From the NCBI RefSeq assembly GCF_013409935.1, contig NZ_JACCCO010000003.1, positions 930,001 through 994,000 of the forward strand: a DNA stretch of 64,000 bases. Direction: 5' to 3'. The position numbers and the translations under genes are program-made. Source of the stretch: Streptosporangium sandarakinum (lineage in GTDB: Bacteria; Actinomycetota; Actinomycetes; Streptosporangiales; Streptosporangiaceae). The stretch's first letter is position 1. The number at the start of each line of letters is the position of its first letter. Positions 1 to 9,179 of the stretch are shown here, one piece after another. Under the pieces are notes generated by a model. It was not told the DNA's origin. It saw nothing but the letters and a program-made list of their open reading frames with translations, and searched no databases.

Positions 1-72
1 GGGAGGCTCCGCGCGTCCGGCGTGTCCGTTGTCCCCGGCGCGCTCGGACGGCCGGTGACCGGTGTCCTCCAT
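1..72 (-). CDS. possible N-terminus of a leftward gene running off the window
   Basis: An ATG at 72-70 on the minus strand opens a frame of 24 codons (start MEDTGHRPSERAG) that stays open to the window edge. A G-rich stretch lies just upstream (GAGGGG, then GTGGGA 5 bases before the ATG). Third codon positions are mostly G/C, better than in the competing open frame from an ATG at 124. The predicted start is polar and gives no family. It would be transcribed in the same direction as the large regulator at 383-3289, and the 11-bp repeat array at 174-224 would lie about 100 bases upstream. Too short to be sure it is a gene. Confidence 0.3.
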   Translation of the reverse strand, partial: MEDTGHRPSERAGDNGHAGRAEPP

Positions 73-173
73 GGTGTCCCACCCCTCGTCGTCCGGCCGC
101 CCCGCGGGGCGGCGCCGTGCTCATGACAACGAGGATGCGCACGGCCGCTGGGAGGCCACCGGGAGACGGCTTC

Positions 174-224
174 CCCGGCGATCACCCAGCGGCCGCCCAG
201 CGACCTCCCAGCGGTTTCCCAGCG
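174..224 (-). promoter_or_regulatory. five direct heptamer repeats at exact 11-bp pitch (candidate SARP operator)
   Basis: On the minus strand the heptamer CGCTGGG occurs at 224-218, 213-207, 202-196 and 191-185, and a one-mismatch copy CGCCGGG at 180-174. Each starts exactly 11 bp after the last. One inverted copy is at 146-152. SARP-family activators are known to bind direct heptamer repeats spaced by 11 bp (one helical turn) near the -35 region. A SARP-type regulator gene ends 159 bp away, so the array is a natural candidate target, probably for the leftward gene at the edge. Spacing and copies are seen; binding is inferred. Confidence 0.55.
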
Positions 225-382
225 ACGGCGGCTCCGATGGGAGGACCCCGGCCCGCGGTCACGCCCCTCGGAGAGGATCCCGGTCGGTGACCGCGGCCCC
301 GGAGAGGACCCGGCCCGGTCGTACGGACGTCCCCGGCCGCCCGCGCGGGACCGTACGGACGAAGCCGTACGGCCGGCCGCCG

Positions 383-3289
383 TCACGGGCGGCGGCGGCC
401 GGTCAGGTCGGCGATCAGGGCGGTGAGCAGGGAGCTCGCCTCCTGCCGGGACAGCGCGCGGCCGCGGGCCGCGTGACGTTCGTACTCCTCCGGCGGCAGC
501 GCCTCGCGGACCGCGGCGGCCTCACGCGGCCCGTCCAGCGGGTCCATCAGCTCCGGGGAGACACCGGCCCGGGCTCCGATGGCCTGCACCGCGCCCATCA
601 GCAGGGCCGCCTGCTCGGCCCGCCCGGCCAGCACCAGCGCGCGGGCCGTACTGTGCACGGTCACCAGCCAGAAGGAGATGTCCCCGTAGCGGTCCATCGC
701 GGCCAGCACGTCCCCCGCGACGGCCAGGGCCCGGAGGCCGTCCCCGCGGTCGCAGGCGGTCTTCATGTCGCACCAGGCGGCGCCGTCCGCAGCCCAGTCG
801 TGGCCGCTGGCGCGGGCGGCGGCGATGGCCTCCCGGAAGGCCGCGTCGGCGCCCGGCAGGTCCCCCAGGACCCGCAGCACCATGCCCTGGACCATGAGCG
901 TCTCGGCCTCCAGCCAGACCTGGGCGGTGCCCCGGGCCATCTCGACGGCCGCGCGGGCCGACGACGCGGCGTCGAGCGGAACCCCGGTCAGCAGGCCCAG
1001 GTAGGCGGCGTAGGAGGCGGCGCCCGCCTCCGTCACCGGGTCACCGGCCTCGCGGGCCTCCTCCACGGCCCTGCTCGCCGACAGGTGCCCCGCCCCCGGA
1101 TACCCGGCCAGGTAGTTCAGCGCCGCCTCGGCGAACCGGGCCGGCGCCCGGAGGCCCGCGCCCGCCCGGGGGGCCCGGACGAACCCCTCCGCCAGCCAGG
1201 CCAGCCCCTCCGCGACATGGCCCCGGCGGAACCAGAACCAGAAGAGCGCGCTGCCCAGCCGCAGCACGTATTCGCCCTCGCCGTCCGCCAGCGCCGACGT
1301 GAACGCGGCCCGGAACTCCGGCTGGTCGCGGCTCAGCGCGTCGAGCAGCTCCGCCCCCTGCGGGCCACGGAGGTGGCGTTCGGCGTTCTCGGCCCTGGCC
1401 AGGACCCAGGCGCGGTGGCGCTCCTCGGCGTCGCCCAGCTCGGCGGGTGAGAGCGCGCCCGTGGCGTACCGGCGCAGCGTCTCCAGCATCCGGTAACGGC
1501 GCGGCGCCGTTCCGGGTACGGCGGTGACCAGCGACTTGCGGACCAGCGCCGACAGCGGCCCCAGGACGGGGGCGACCTCCCCGACGGCGGCGGCCGCGTC
1601 GAGGTCGAAGCCGGAGGCGAACACGCCGAGCCGGTAGAACAGCCGGCGTTCGTCCGGCTCCAGCAGCTGGTCGCTCCAGGCGACCGTGTCCAGCAGCGTC
1701 CGGTGGCGGTCCGGGCGGTCGGCCGAGCCGCCCACCAGCAGGGTGAAGCGGTCCTCCAGGGCGTCGGCGATCTGGCCGACGGACAGCATCCGGCACTGCG
1801 CGGCGGCGAGCTCGACGGCCAGCGGGATGCCGTCGAGCCCCTCGCACAGGGCGGCGATCCGCTCCCGGTCGCCCGGCTCGGGCGTCCAGCCGGGCTGGGC
1901 GGCGGTCGCGCGGTGCAGGAACAGCTCCACGGCCTCGGTGGCGGCGGGCAGGGGCGGCACCTCGTAGATCGCCTCACCGGTGATGCCCAGCGGCTCGCGG
2001 CCGGTGCACAGGATCCGTACGGCGCCGCAGCGGGTCAGCAGGGTGTGGACCAGCTCGGCGGCGGGGGTCAGCAGATGCTCGCAGTTGTCCAGGACGAGCA
2101 GCGTGTCGCGCTCGACGAGCGTCGCGGCGAGCCGGTCGGGGGAGGAGACGGTGGGCAGGCCCAGGGCGGCGGAGACGGTCGCGGTCAGCAGCTCGGCCGC
2201 GGTCAGCGGCTCGGGCACGTGCAGCCCGCCCAGCTCCACGAGCCAGGGCCCGTCGGCGTCGGCGCGGGCGCGGGCGACCTCCAGGGCCAGCCGGGTCTTG
2301 CCGACACCGCCCGGGCCGGTGAGCGTGACGAGCCGGTGCCCGCCCAGCAGGCCGGCGACGGCCGCGAGGTCGCCGCCGCGGCCGACGAAGCTGGACAGCG
2401 AGAACGGCAGGTTGCCCGGCGGCGGCGCCGGGACCGCGGTCCGGGGGGAGGGGACGCGGCCGGGCGGCTCGGGCGCGGGGGCCGGCCGCGGGTTCCGCCG
2501 TTCGGGCGCCGGGGCCAGCCGCGGGTCCTGGGCGAGCACCGCCGCCTCCAGGTCGCGCAGGCCGGGGCCGGGGTCGATGCCCAGCTCGTCCGCCAGCCGC
2601 CTGCGCACCCTGCGCAGCGCGGCGAGGGCGTCGGCCTGCCGCCCCGACCGGTACAGGGCGAGGGCCAGCAGCTCCCAGCCGCGCTCCCGCAGCGGCTGCT
2701 CGGCGACCAGGGTCTCCAGTTCGCCCACGGCGGCGGCGTGCCGCCCCGCCGCGATGACGGCGGCGAGCCGGTCCTCGCGCACCGCGGCCCGCAGCTCCTC
2801 CAGCCGGGTCGCGTCCGGCGTCGCGAACGCCGCCCCGTCGAAGTCGGCGTAGGCCGGGCCCCGCCAGAGTGCGAGCGCCTGTCCCAGGAGGTCGGCGGCC
2901 TCTTCCGGCTCGCCGTCCTCCAGCGCGTGCCGGCCGCGGGCGGCCAGCTCCGTGAAGCGCTCGGCGTCGACCGCGTCCGGGGCGGCGCGCAGGGCGTATC
3001 CAGGCCCCTCGCGCACCAGCAGCCGGGCCGGGGCGCCGGGAGCCCGCTCCGGTTCCAGCGTCCTGCGCAGGCCGGCGACGTATCCGTGGAGCGTCGTGAC
3101 GGAGGGCGGCGGGGAGCCCTCCCACGCCTCGGACAGGATCCGCTCCGCCGGGACGCTCCTGCCCCGCGCGATCAGCAGCAGCGCCAGCACGGCCCGCTGG
3201 CGGGATCCGCCCAGCGCCGCCGGCCGGCCGCCCACCTCGGCCCGGATGGGCCCGAGCACCCCGAACCGCACGTCCTCGGCCAGGTTCAC
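383..3289 (-). CDS. AfsR/SARP-type transcriptional regulator with BTAD and NB-ARC ATPase domains
   Basis: A 968-residue regulator. It begins with an OmpR-like winged helix (FGVLGPIRAEVGG, about residues 5-100), followed by a bacterial transcriptional activation domain (about 105-255), a Pro-rich linker, an NB-ARC ATPase with Walker A GPGGVGKTR near residue 325 and a DNCEHLL motif, then a long helical TPR-like C-terminus. This is the large AfsR-type architecture that usually controls secondary metabolism or development. The GTG at 3289 is chosen because GGAAAGGG lies about 7 bases upstream and the winged helix starts directly after it; the frame upstream is Arg/Pro-rich and looks non-coding. 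No biosynthetic cluster is visible; its targets may lie left of the window, where the 11-bp repeats sit. Confidence 0.88.
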   Translation of the reverse strand: MNLAEDVRFGVLGPIRAEVGGRPAALGGSRQRAVLALLLIARGRSVPAERILSEAWEGSPPPSVTTLHGYVAGLRRTLEPERAPGAPARLLVREGPGYALRAAPDAVDAERFTELAARGRHALEDGEPEEAADLLGQALALWRGPAYADFDGAAFATPDATRLEELRAAVREDRLAAVIAAGRHAAAVGELETLVAEQPLRERGWELLALALYRSGRQADALAALRRVRRRLADELGIDPGPGLRDLEAAVLAQDPRLAPAPERRNPRPAPAPEPPGRVPSPRTAVPAPPPGNLPFSLSSFVGRGGDLAAVAGLLGGHRLVTLTGPGGVGKTRLALEVARARADADGPWLVELGGLHVPEPLTAAELLTATVSAALGLPTVSSPDRLAATLVERDTLLVLDNCEHLLTPAAELVHTLLTRCGAVRILCTGREPLGITGEAIYEVPPLPAATEAVELFLHRATAAQPGWTPEPGDRERIAALCEGLDGIPLAVELAAAQCRMLSVGQIADALEDRFTLLVGGSADRPDRHRTLLDTVAWSDQLLEPDERRLFYRLGVFASGFDLDAAAAVGEVAPVLGPLSALVRKSLVTAVPGTAPRRYRMLETLRRYATGALSPAELGDAEERHRAWVLARAENAERHLRGPQGAELLDALSRDQPEFRAAFTSALADGEGEYVLRLGSALFWFWFRRGHVAEGLAWLAEGFVRAPRAGAGLRAPARFAEAALNYLAGYPGAGHLSASRAVEEAREAGDPVTEAGAASYAAYLGLLTGVPLDAASSARAAVEMARGTAQVWLEAETLMVQGMVLRVLGDLPGADAAFREAIAAARASGHDWAADGAAWCDMKTACDRGDGLRALAVAGDVLAAMDRYGDISFWLVTVHSTARALVLAGRAEQAALLMGAVQAIGARAGVSPELMDPLDGPREAAAVREALPPEEYERHAARGRALSRQEASSLLTALIADLTGRRRP

Positions 3290-3615
3290 CGGCGGCCCTT
3301 TCCTGATCCGCCGGCCGTACGGAGGTCCGGCCGTCCGGGTCCCCGCGCGGCGCGGGAGACGGAGGGGACGGAGCGGAGGACGGGAGAGCGGGCTCCTGAC
3401 GGCACCGGTTCGGCCATGCGGCAATGATGCTCCCGTTTCCGGCCGGGCGCAGCGGCCCCGGTGCCGCCTTCCGGAGAGAATTCCGTGCCCCGCGGGGGTT
3501 CCGGCTCCTTCCACGACCCCGTCCGCGCGGAACGTTCCACACGTCGGCGGAGATCACCGCAGGTCCGGGCCGTGATAGTAAAGACCCTCGAAGTTTTCCG
3601 TACACGGGGGGCAAA
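3290..3615. other. divergent intergenic region between SARP gene and serine hydrolase gene
   Basis: A 326-base gap between two divergently read genes. It must hold promoters in both directions. An AT-richer patch, TAGTAA at about 3573-3578, is a possible -10 for the rightward gene about 40 bases before its start. I see no convincing gene, long palindrome or 11-bp repeat array here. Confidence 0.4.
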
Positions 3616-4860
3616 GTGACGACGATCAGCCGGCGGCGGCTTCTCCAGGCGGGCGCGGGGGTCGTGCCCGCGCTCGCGCTCGGCGCCCGGCCCGCCGAGG
3701 CCGCGACCATCACCACGGGCGTCGTGCCGAGCGCGCTCGCCGGGTTCGACAACGCGATGAAGACCTACATCGCGGAACGCGACATCGGGTGCGCCCAGCT
3801 CGCGGTCGCCCGCAAGGGGAAGATCCTCCTCGCCCGCGGCTACGGCGTCTACGGACGGTCGGGGACCCTGCGGAAGGTGCAGCCCACCTCCCTCTTCCGG
3901 GTCGCCAGCCTGAGCAAGAACGTCACGGGGGCCGCGATCGCCCGGCTGGCCCAGGACGGCAAGCTGAACCTCGGGGCGTCGGTGGCGTCCCTGCTGGGAC
4001 TGTCCACCACGGCCGACCCGCGCCTGGCGAAGGTCACCGTCTGGCGGCTGCTGCAGCACACCGGCGGCTGGGACCGCGGCGCGTCGCCGGACCCGCTCTG
4101 GGCGGACCACGCGATCTCCGCGTCGCTCGACGTGCCGCTGCCGATCGACCACGCCGACATCATGAAGTGGACGACCGCCAGGAAGCTCGACTTCGACCCC
4201 GGTTCCAAGCACGTCTACAGCAACTACGGGTACATGCTGCTCGGCCGGATCATCGAGAAGGTCTCCGGCATGAGCTACGAGTCGTACGTCAGGCAGAAGC
4301 TCCTGGCGCCCCTCGGGATCACCCGGCCGATGCTGGGCGGCAGCCTCGCGTCGGAGGCCGCCTCCATCGAGGTGCCCTACACCTCGAAGTACACCAACAA
4401 GACCGTCCTCAACGACTCGGGCACGGTCGTGCCGTACCCCTACGGCGGCTTCAACATGCCGAACCAGGACGCCAACGGCGGCTGGCTCGCCTCGGCCGTC
4501 GACATGGTCAAGTGGGGGTTCGCCTTCGACGCCGCCGGGCCGGTGCTGAACTCGACGTCGATCTCCCGGGTGTTCGCCAAGCCCGAGACGGGCGTGAACT
4601 CAGGCGGCTCGTGGTACGGCTTCGGCTGGTACGTCCGCAACAACAACGAGGGCGGGCTCAACACCTGGCACAACGGTTCCATGCCCGGCACGTTCGCCTT
4701 CCTGGCGAGGATCCAGAACGGCGTCAGCTACTGCGCGATCTTCAACCGCCGGGAGGAGGAGGGCACCCCGGACTTCGACTCGATCGACCCGATCCTGGGC
4801 AAGGCCGCCTCCGGCGTGAAGACGTGGCCGACGACGGACCTCGCGCCGAGGTACTTCTGA
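3616..4860 (+). CDS. exported serine hydrolase, beta-lactamase/peptidase S12 family
   Basis: Encodes 414 residues. The N-terminus (SRRRLLQAG, then a hydrophobic stretch ending in AEA) looks like a twin-arginine export signal. Class C beta-lactamase/DD-peptidase landmarks are in order: the SLSK nucleophile tetrad at about Ser98-Lys101, YSN at about 201-203, and HNG at about 352-354 in place of KTG. The family includes D-alanyl-D-alanine peptidases, esterases and aminopeptidases; the substrate cannot be read from sequence. The GTG at 3616 follows a run of G residues by 4 bases and directly precedes the twin-arginine motif. The next gene starts 32 bases downstream on the same strand, so the two may be cotranscribed. 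Confidence 0.88.
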   Translation: MTTISRRRLLQAGAGVVPALALGARPAEAATITTGVVPSALAGFDNAMKTYIAERDIGCAQLAVARKGKILLARGYGVYGRSGTLRKVQPTSLFRVASLSKNVTGAAIARLAQDGKLNLGASVASLLGLSTTADPRLAKVTVWRLLQHTGGWDRGASPDPLWADHAISASLDVPLPIDHADIMKWTTARKLDFDPGSKHVYSNYGYMLLGRIIEKVSGMSYESYVRQKLLAPLGITRPMLGGSLASEAASIEVPYTSKYTNKTVLNDSGTVVPYPYGGFNMPNQDANGGWLASAVDMVKWGFAFDAAGPVLNSTSISRVFAKPETGVNSGGSWYGFGWYVRNNNEGGLNTWHNGSMPGTFAFLARIQNGVSYCAIFNRREEEGTPDFDSIDPILGKAASGVKTWPTTDLAPRYF

Positions 4861-4892
4861 CGATGCGGCCGGGGGAAGAGGGAGGGCGTCGC

Positions 4893-5534
4893 GTGAGCCG
4901 GGTTCTGGTCTTCTCCCGCACGACCGGGTTCCGGCACGACTCCATCCCCGCCGGGGTGGAGGCGATCCGGCGGCTCAACGCCGGGACGGAGGCCACCGAG
5001 GACCCCGGCGTCTTCACCCCGGACGGTCTCGCCGGCTTCGCCGCGGTCGTGTTCATGAACACCAACGGCGAGGTGCTCACCGACGCCGGCCGGGCCGCCC
5101 TCGAGGCGTACGTGCGGGGCGGCGGCGGCTTCCTCGGCGTGCACTCCGCGGCGGCGACCGAGTACGGGTGGCCGTTCTACGGCGACCTGGTCGGCGCGTG
5201 GTTCGACCGGCACCCGGAGGTGCAGCCCGCCACGATAACGGTCTGCGACCGGGACCACCCGGCCACGGCCCACCTGCCGGCCGCCTGGACGCGCGTCGAC
5301 GAGTGGTACGACTTCCGCTCCCGCCCCGACGCGCGCGTGCTGCTGCGGGTGGACGAGCCGACCTACGAGGGCGGAGCCATGGGCGCCGACCACCCCGTCG
5401 CCTGGTGCCACGAGCGGCTCGGCGGCCGGTCCTTCTACACCGCTCTCGGCCACACGATCGAGTCGTACGCCGAGCCGGCCTTCCGCGAACACCTGGCCCG
5501 GGCGCTGGAATGGGTGACCCGGGCCGATGGATAG
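4893..5534 (+). CDS. ThuA-like domain protein
   Basis: Encodes 213 residues spanning one ThuA-like (glutamine-amidotransferase-like fold) domain. It opens with RVLVFSRTTGFRHDSIPAG and contains GGGFLGVHSA and YTALGHTIESY, which match the family. ThuA-type proteins are linked to sugar (trehalose-like) utilisation, but most members have no assigned reaction. The GTG at 4893 is preferred over the ATG at 4863 because GGAGGG lies 6-7 bases upstream and the conserved domain starts at once. It follows the serine hydrolase on the same strand with a 32-base gap. Confidence 0.85.
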   Translation: MSRVLVFSRTTGFRHDSIPAGVEAIRRLNAGTEATEDPGVFTPDGLAGFAAVVFMNTNGEVLTDAGRAALEAYVRGGGGFLGVHSAAATEYGWPFYGDLVGAWFDRHPEVQPATITVCDRDHPATAHLPAAWTRVDEWYDFRSRPDARVLLRVDEPTYEGGAMGADHPVAWCHERLGGRSFYTALGHTIESYAEPAFREHLARALEWVTRADG

Positions 5535-5610
5535 GAGGCGGCCGACCGGCGATCCCGGCGCGCGGCTGGTGACGATGTCGAGCGACGGGACCGGCGGGCG
5601 AACATCGTTC

Positions 5611-5616
5611 TAGACT
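5611..5616 (+). promoter_or_regulatory. candidate -10 element (TAGACT) for the F420-type oxidoreductase gene
   Basis: TAGACT fits the actinobacterial TANNNT -10 pattern and lies 33 bases before the ATG at 5649, leaving a short leader that contains GGAG. No clear -35 is seen. Confidence 0.4.
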
Positions 5617-5648
5617 GGCCGGACCCACCAGAACGGAGTTCGGTAACG

Positions 5649-6548
5649 ATGCGAGTCGGACTGTTCATCACCGAGCCCAAGGGGCCGGCCGCGCTGGGCA
5701 AGCTGAGAGACCGGATCGCCCGTGGCGCCGACGACGGCTTCTCCTCGGCATGGATCTCCAACATCTTCGGCCTCGACGCGCTGACCGCCCTGGCCGTCGC
5801 CGGGAGCGCGGTGCCCGGCATCGAGCTCGGCACCGCGGTCGTGCCCAGCTACCCCCGCCACCCCGCGGCGCTCGCCCAGCAGGCGCTCACCGTCAACGCC
5901 GCCCTGGACGGGCGTCTGGCCCTCGGCATCGGGCTGTCGCACCGGATCGTGATCGAGGACATGTACGGCTACGGCTTCGACAGGCCCGCCCGCCACATGC
6001 GCGAGTACCTGTCGGTCCTGCTGCCCCTGGTCCGGGGTGAGCGGGCGGACTTCGACGGCGAGACGCTCAGGGCGCACGTGCAGCTGTCCACCCCGGGCGC
6101 GGGGGACATGCCCGTCCTCATCGCCGCGCTGGCGCCCCGCATGCTCAGTCTCGCGGGGGAGAAGGCCGACGGCACCGTACTGTGGATGACCGGCCCCAAG
6201 ACCGTCGCCGGGCACGTGGCGCCCGCGGTGACCGAGGCGGCGCGGGCCGCCGGGCGGCCCGCGCCGAGGATCGTGTGCGCCCTGCCGGTCTGCGTCACCG
6301 ACGACGCCGAGGCCGCCAGGACCCGCGCAGGGGAGGTGTTCGCCGGTTACGGTGACCTGCCCTCCTACCGGGCGATGCTCGACCGCGAGGGGGCCGCGGG
6401 CCCGGCCGACGTGGCGATCGTCGGAAACGAGGACGAGGTCGCGGCGCAGCTCGCCGCGCTCGCCGAGGCCGGGGTCACCGACTTCGTCGCCGCCGAGTAC
6501 GTCCGGGACGACGACCGCACCCGCCGCTTCCTCAAGACGCTCCTCTGA
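5649..6548 (+). CDS. LLM-class (luciferase-like) F420-dependent oxidoreductase
   Basis: Encodes 299 residues of the luciferase-like TIM-barrel type. It starts MRVGLFITEPKGP, has the IELGTAVVPSYPRHP stretch typical of the F420-dependent subgroup, and ends in an acidic/basic helix. Such enzymes use reduced coenzyme F420 (some use FMN) for hydride transfer to diverse substrates. The substrate cannot be predicted. It is a single gene, convergent with the ABC transporter genes downstream. Confidence 0.85.
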   Translation: MRVGLFITEPKGPAALGKLRDRIARGADDGFSSAWISNIFGLDALTALAVAGSAVPGIELGTAVVPSYPRHPAALAQQALTVNAALDGRLALGIGLSHRIVIEDMYGYGFDRPARHMREYLSVLLPLVRGERADFDGETLRAHVQLSTPGAGDMPVLIAALAPRMLSLAGEKADGTVLWMTGPKTVAGHVAPAVTEAARAAGRPAPRIVCALPVCVTDDAEAARTRAGEVFAGYGDLPSYRAMLDREGAAGPADVAIVGNEDEVAAQLAALAEAGVTDFVAAEYVRDDDRTRRFLKTLL

Positions 6549-6630
6549 GCGGCGCCCGCCTCTGAACGGCCGTCTCTGAGCGACCGCCGATCCCTTGAGA
6601 GCCCCGCCCGGTTCCTGAGAGCCCGCCCCG

Positions 6631-6660
6631 CCGCCGCCCGGCCCCTCCGCCGGGCGGCGG
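6631..6660. terminator. hairpin between convergent genes
   Basis: An 11-bp perfect stem (6631-6641 with 6650-6660, 8-base loop) sits between the oxidoreductase stop and the permease stop. It has no T run; it probably serves both convergent transcripts. Confidence 0.5.
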
Positions 6661-6665
6661 GCGGA

Positions 6666-9179
6666 TCAGCGGGCCCGCCGGGCGGCTCCCAGGACGGAGA
6701 GCACCCCGGCGGCCACGGCCAGCACCAGGCAGGCGCCCACCACGCCCAGCACGGCCGGCCAGGGAACGATCAGCGGGACGGACGCGCCGACCCGCCGGCT
6801 CAGCCCGGAACGGATCCCGAGCAGCGCGGGCAGCGCGACCGCCGCGCCCAGCAGGCTCCCCATCACCGTCACGAGCGCCGACTCGGCGGCCACCACGCCC
6901 AGCACCTGCCGGGGCGTCGCCCCCGAAGCGCGCAGCACCCGGAACTCGCGGACGCGGCCGGACGCGGCCATGAACAGTGTGTTGGCGACCGCGACGCCGG
7001 TGTACCCGACCGCCGTGCCGACCAGGACCAGGGTGAAGAGCCACACCAGGCGGTCGTCCTCGTCCCGGGAGCTCGCCGCGTAGGCGGCCGGGCCGAGCGC
7101 CCTGGCCCCGAGCGGCCCGAGGCGGTCCGCGCCGGGGGCCGGCCCGGGGAGCAGGATCTCGGGGGTCAGCGCCGAGGGATCGTGCGCCCGCACCACGTCG
7201 CGCGGCAGCAGGAACGCCGCCGGCGCGTCACCGGCCACGGCCGCCACCCGCAGCGGCTCGGCGCGGCCGTCCTCGAAGGTCAGCCGGATCGTGTCGCCCG
7301 CCCGCCAGCCGCGCTCCGCCGCGACCCACCGGGCGACGACCACGGTCCCGGGGCCGCCGGAGCCCTCGCGGCCCTGCGGGAGATCCCCCGCCTTCCGCGC
7401 CCGGCCCGCCTCGCCCGGGGAGTCCGTTCCGGCACGCGGGGCACCGCCGGAGCCGCCCGTCTCCCACGCGGCGGCCCCCAGGGCCGCCTGGGGCGGCATG
7501 CCGTCGGGGTGGACCGTGGTGGGCAGCGGAACGCCGCCCGCCGTACTCCCCGCGCCACCGTCCGCCGTGTCTCCGGTGACGCGGCCCGCCGTGCCTCCGG
7601 CCGCGGCGACCACGGCGTCCGACAGGCCCGGGACGCCGTCGGCGGGCACCACCACCGCCTCCGCCCGCACGACCGCGGTGCGGCCCAGCGCGAACGCGCC
7701 CGCCGTCGTCTGCACCATGCCGGTGACCAGTACGGCGAAGCCCACGGTGAGCAGGACCGGCGCGGTCGTCGACGCGGTGCGGCGGATCGCGGCCAGCGAG
7801 CCCTCCCGCACCAGCGTCCAGGTGGCCCCCCGGGCCCGGGACGGCGGCCACAGCAGCGCCCGCACGACCGGCGGCAGCACGGCGGGCGCGAGCAGGGCGA
7901 TCCCCACGGTCAGCGCCATCGCGGCGAGGAGGGCGAGGGTCACGATCTCCTCCGGCCGGGTGCCGGCCACCGCGACCGCGACGGCGATCCCGGCGGCGGT
8001 GAACGCCGAGCCCAGGAGCAGGCGCGCGCGGGTCATCGGCCGCCGGTCGGCCCCGGCCTCGCGCAGCGCCTCCAGCGGCGACGTCCGGGCCGCGCGCCGC
8101 GCCGCCGACCAGGTCCCCAGCAGGGCCACGACCAGCCCGCCGCCGAACGCCGCGGCCGGCGGCCACGCCGTGATCCGCACCGAGAAGCCCGGCGGTTCGA
8201 ACCCGGCCGCCACCAGCAGGTCGCCGAACACCGGCGCCAGGGCGATCCCTGCCGCCACGCCCGCCAGGGCGGCCGCGACGCCGACCGCCAGGGCCTCGCC
8301 GCGCACCATCCTGCGGACCTGCCGGGGCGTGGCCCCGACGGCGCGCAGCAGGCCGAGGTCGCGCCGCCGCCGCATGACGCCGAACGCGAACGTCGACGCC
8401 ACCACGAAGACCACCGCGAACCCGGACAGGCTCGCCATGGCCGTCAGCACCTGCGTGCCGATCCACCGGGTCCGCGCGTCGGCCTTCGTCTCCAGCGCCG
8501 CCCGCGCGTCGCCCGAGAGCACCTCGCCGAGGCTCCCGGCGGCCGTCCGGGCCGCCGCCTCGACCGCGGCGAGGTCCGCGCCCGGCGCCGTGCGCAGCCC
8601 GATCACCCGCACCCCGCCGGACAGCCGGGCCGCCGCGGCGTCGCCGAGGTAGAGGCCCGGCCCGTCCGCGGTGCCGGAGACGGCGTACGGCACGGGCCCG
8701 GCGGCGGTCAGCAGCGTGACCGCCGACCCCGGCGCCAGGCCGAGGGCGTGCTCCACCACGACCTCGCGGTCCCCGGAGGGCGGCGACCCGGACACCAGCC
8801 GGTGGGGCGCGAGGGCGGCGCTCGACCAGGGCCGCCCCTCCACCCGGCCGGGGTCGGGGCGGCCGCCGATGACGGGCTGGGCGTAGAAGGAGCGGTCCGG
8901 GACGGCCGCGACCACCCCGGGGACGGCCTTCAGCCGGTCCGTCAGCAGGCGGACCGTCTCCGGCGGCCAGGGCCGGTCCGCCAGGAAGGAGCCGTCGGCC
9001 TGGACGGCCGCGGGAGCGCGCACGAGCACGGCCGTTCCGGCGTACCGGGCGGGGACGCGCGGCCCCGCCGAGGTGAACACCAGCGCCGTCATCGACACCA
9101 GCGCCACGCCCAGGAAGAGGGCGACGAACGCGCCGGCGAAACCGGCCCGGCCGCCCCGGACCATGTCCAGACTCAGCAT
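6666..9179 (-). CDS. FtsX-like ABC transporter permease (double-module)
   Basis: An 837-residue permease with two FtsX-like modules. TM1 lies near residues 15-40 (GFAGAFVALFLGVALVSM), followed by a large extracytoplasmic domain, three TM segments in the middle, a central membrane pair, a second extracytoplasmic domain, then the last TM segments. The RRRRDLGLLRAVGATPRQVRRM helix before the first triplet and REFRVLRASGATPRQ before the second are the coupling motifs of this family. The second periplasmic region carries a Gly/Ala/Thr/Pro-rich low-complexity stretch of about 80 residues. Its start overlaps the ATPase stop by 7 bases, so translation is coupled. The substrate is unknown; these exporters often handle lipids, peptides or antibiotics. 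Confidence 0.9.
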   Translation of the reverse strand: MLSLDMVRGGRAGFAGAFVALFLGVALVSMTALVFTSAGPRVPARYAGTAVLVRAPAAVQADGSFLADRPWPPETVRLLTDRLKAVPGVVAAVPDRSFYAQPVIGGRPDPGRVEGRPWSSAALAPHRLVSGSPPSGDREVVVEHALGLAPGSAVTLLTAAGPVPYAVSGTADGPGLYLGDAAAARLSGGVRVIGLRTAPGADLAAVEAAARTAAGSLGEVLSGDARAALETKADARTRWIGTQVLTAMASLSGFAVVFVVASTFAFGVMRRRRDLGLLRAVGATPRQVRRMVRGEALAVGVAAALAGVAAGIALAPVFGDLLVAAGFEPPGFSVRITAWPPAAAFGGGLVVALLGTWSAARRAARTSPLEALREAGADRRPMTRARLLLGSAFTAAGIAVAVAVAGTRPEEIVTLALLAAMALTVGIALLAPAVLPPVVRALLWPPSRARGATWTLVREGSLAAIRRTASTTAPVLLTVGFAVLVTGMVQTTAGAFALGRTAVVRAEAVVVPADGVPGLSDAVVAAAGGTAGRVTGDTADGGAGSTAGGVPLPTTVHPDGMPPQAALGAAAWETGGSGGAPRAGTDSPGEAGRARKAGDLPQGREGSGGPGTVVVARWVAAERGWRAGDTIRLTFEDGRAEPLRVAAVAGDAPAAFLLPRDVVRAHDPSALTPEILLPGPAPGADRLGPLGARALGPAAYAASSRDEDDRLVWLFTLVLVGTAVGYTGVAVANTLFMAASGRVREFRVLRASGATPRQVLGVVAAESALVTVMGSLLGAAVALPALLGIRSGLSRRVGASVPLIVPWPAVLGVVGACLVLAVAAGVLSVLGAARRAR

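Noticed and set aside
122-382. Long open frames on both strands in the left 380 bases, including an ATG at 124 (minus) and a rightward frame from 62
   Set aside because: They are Arg/Gly/Pro-rich with poor third-position GC for their frame and overlap the SARP gene antisense; only the short frame from 72 keeps a coding-like pattern.
3290-3514. Longer SARP start upstream of 3289
   Set aside because: The extra 75 residues are Arg/Pro-rich, have no ribosome site, and lie before the conserved winged helix.
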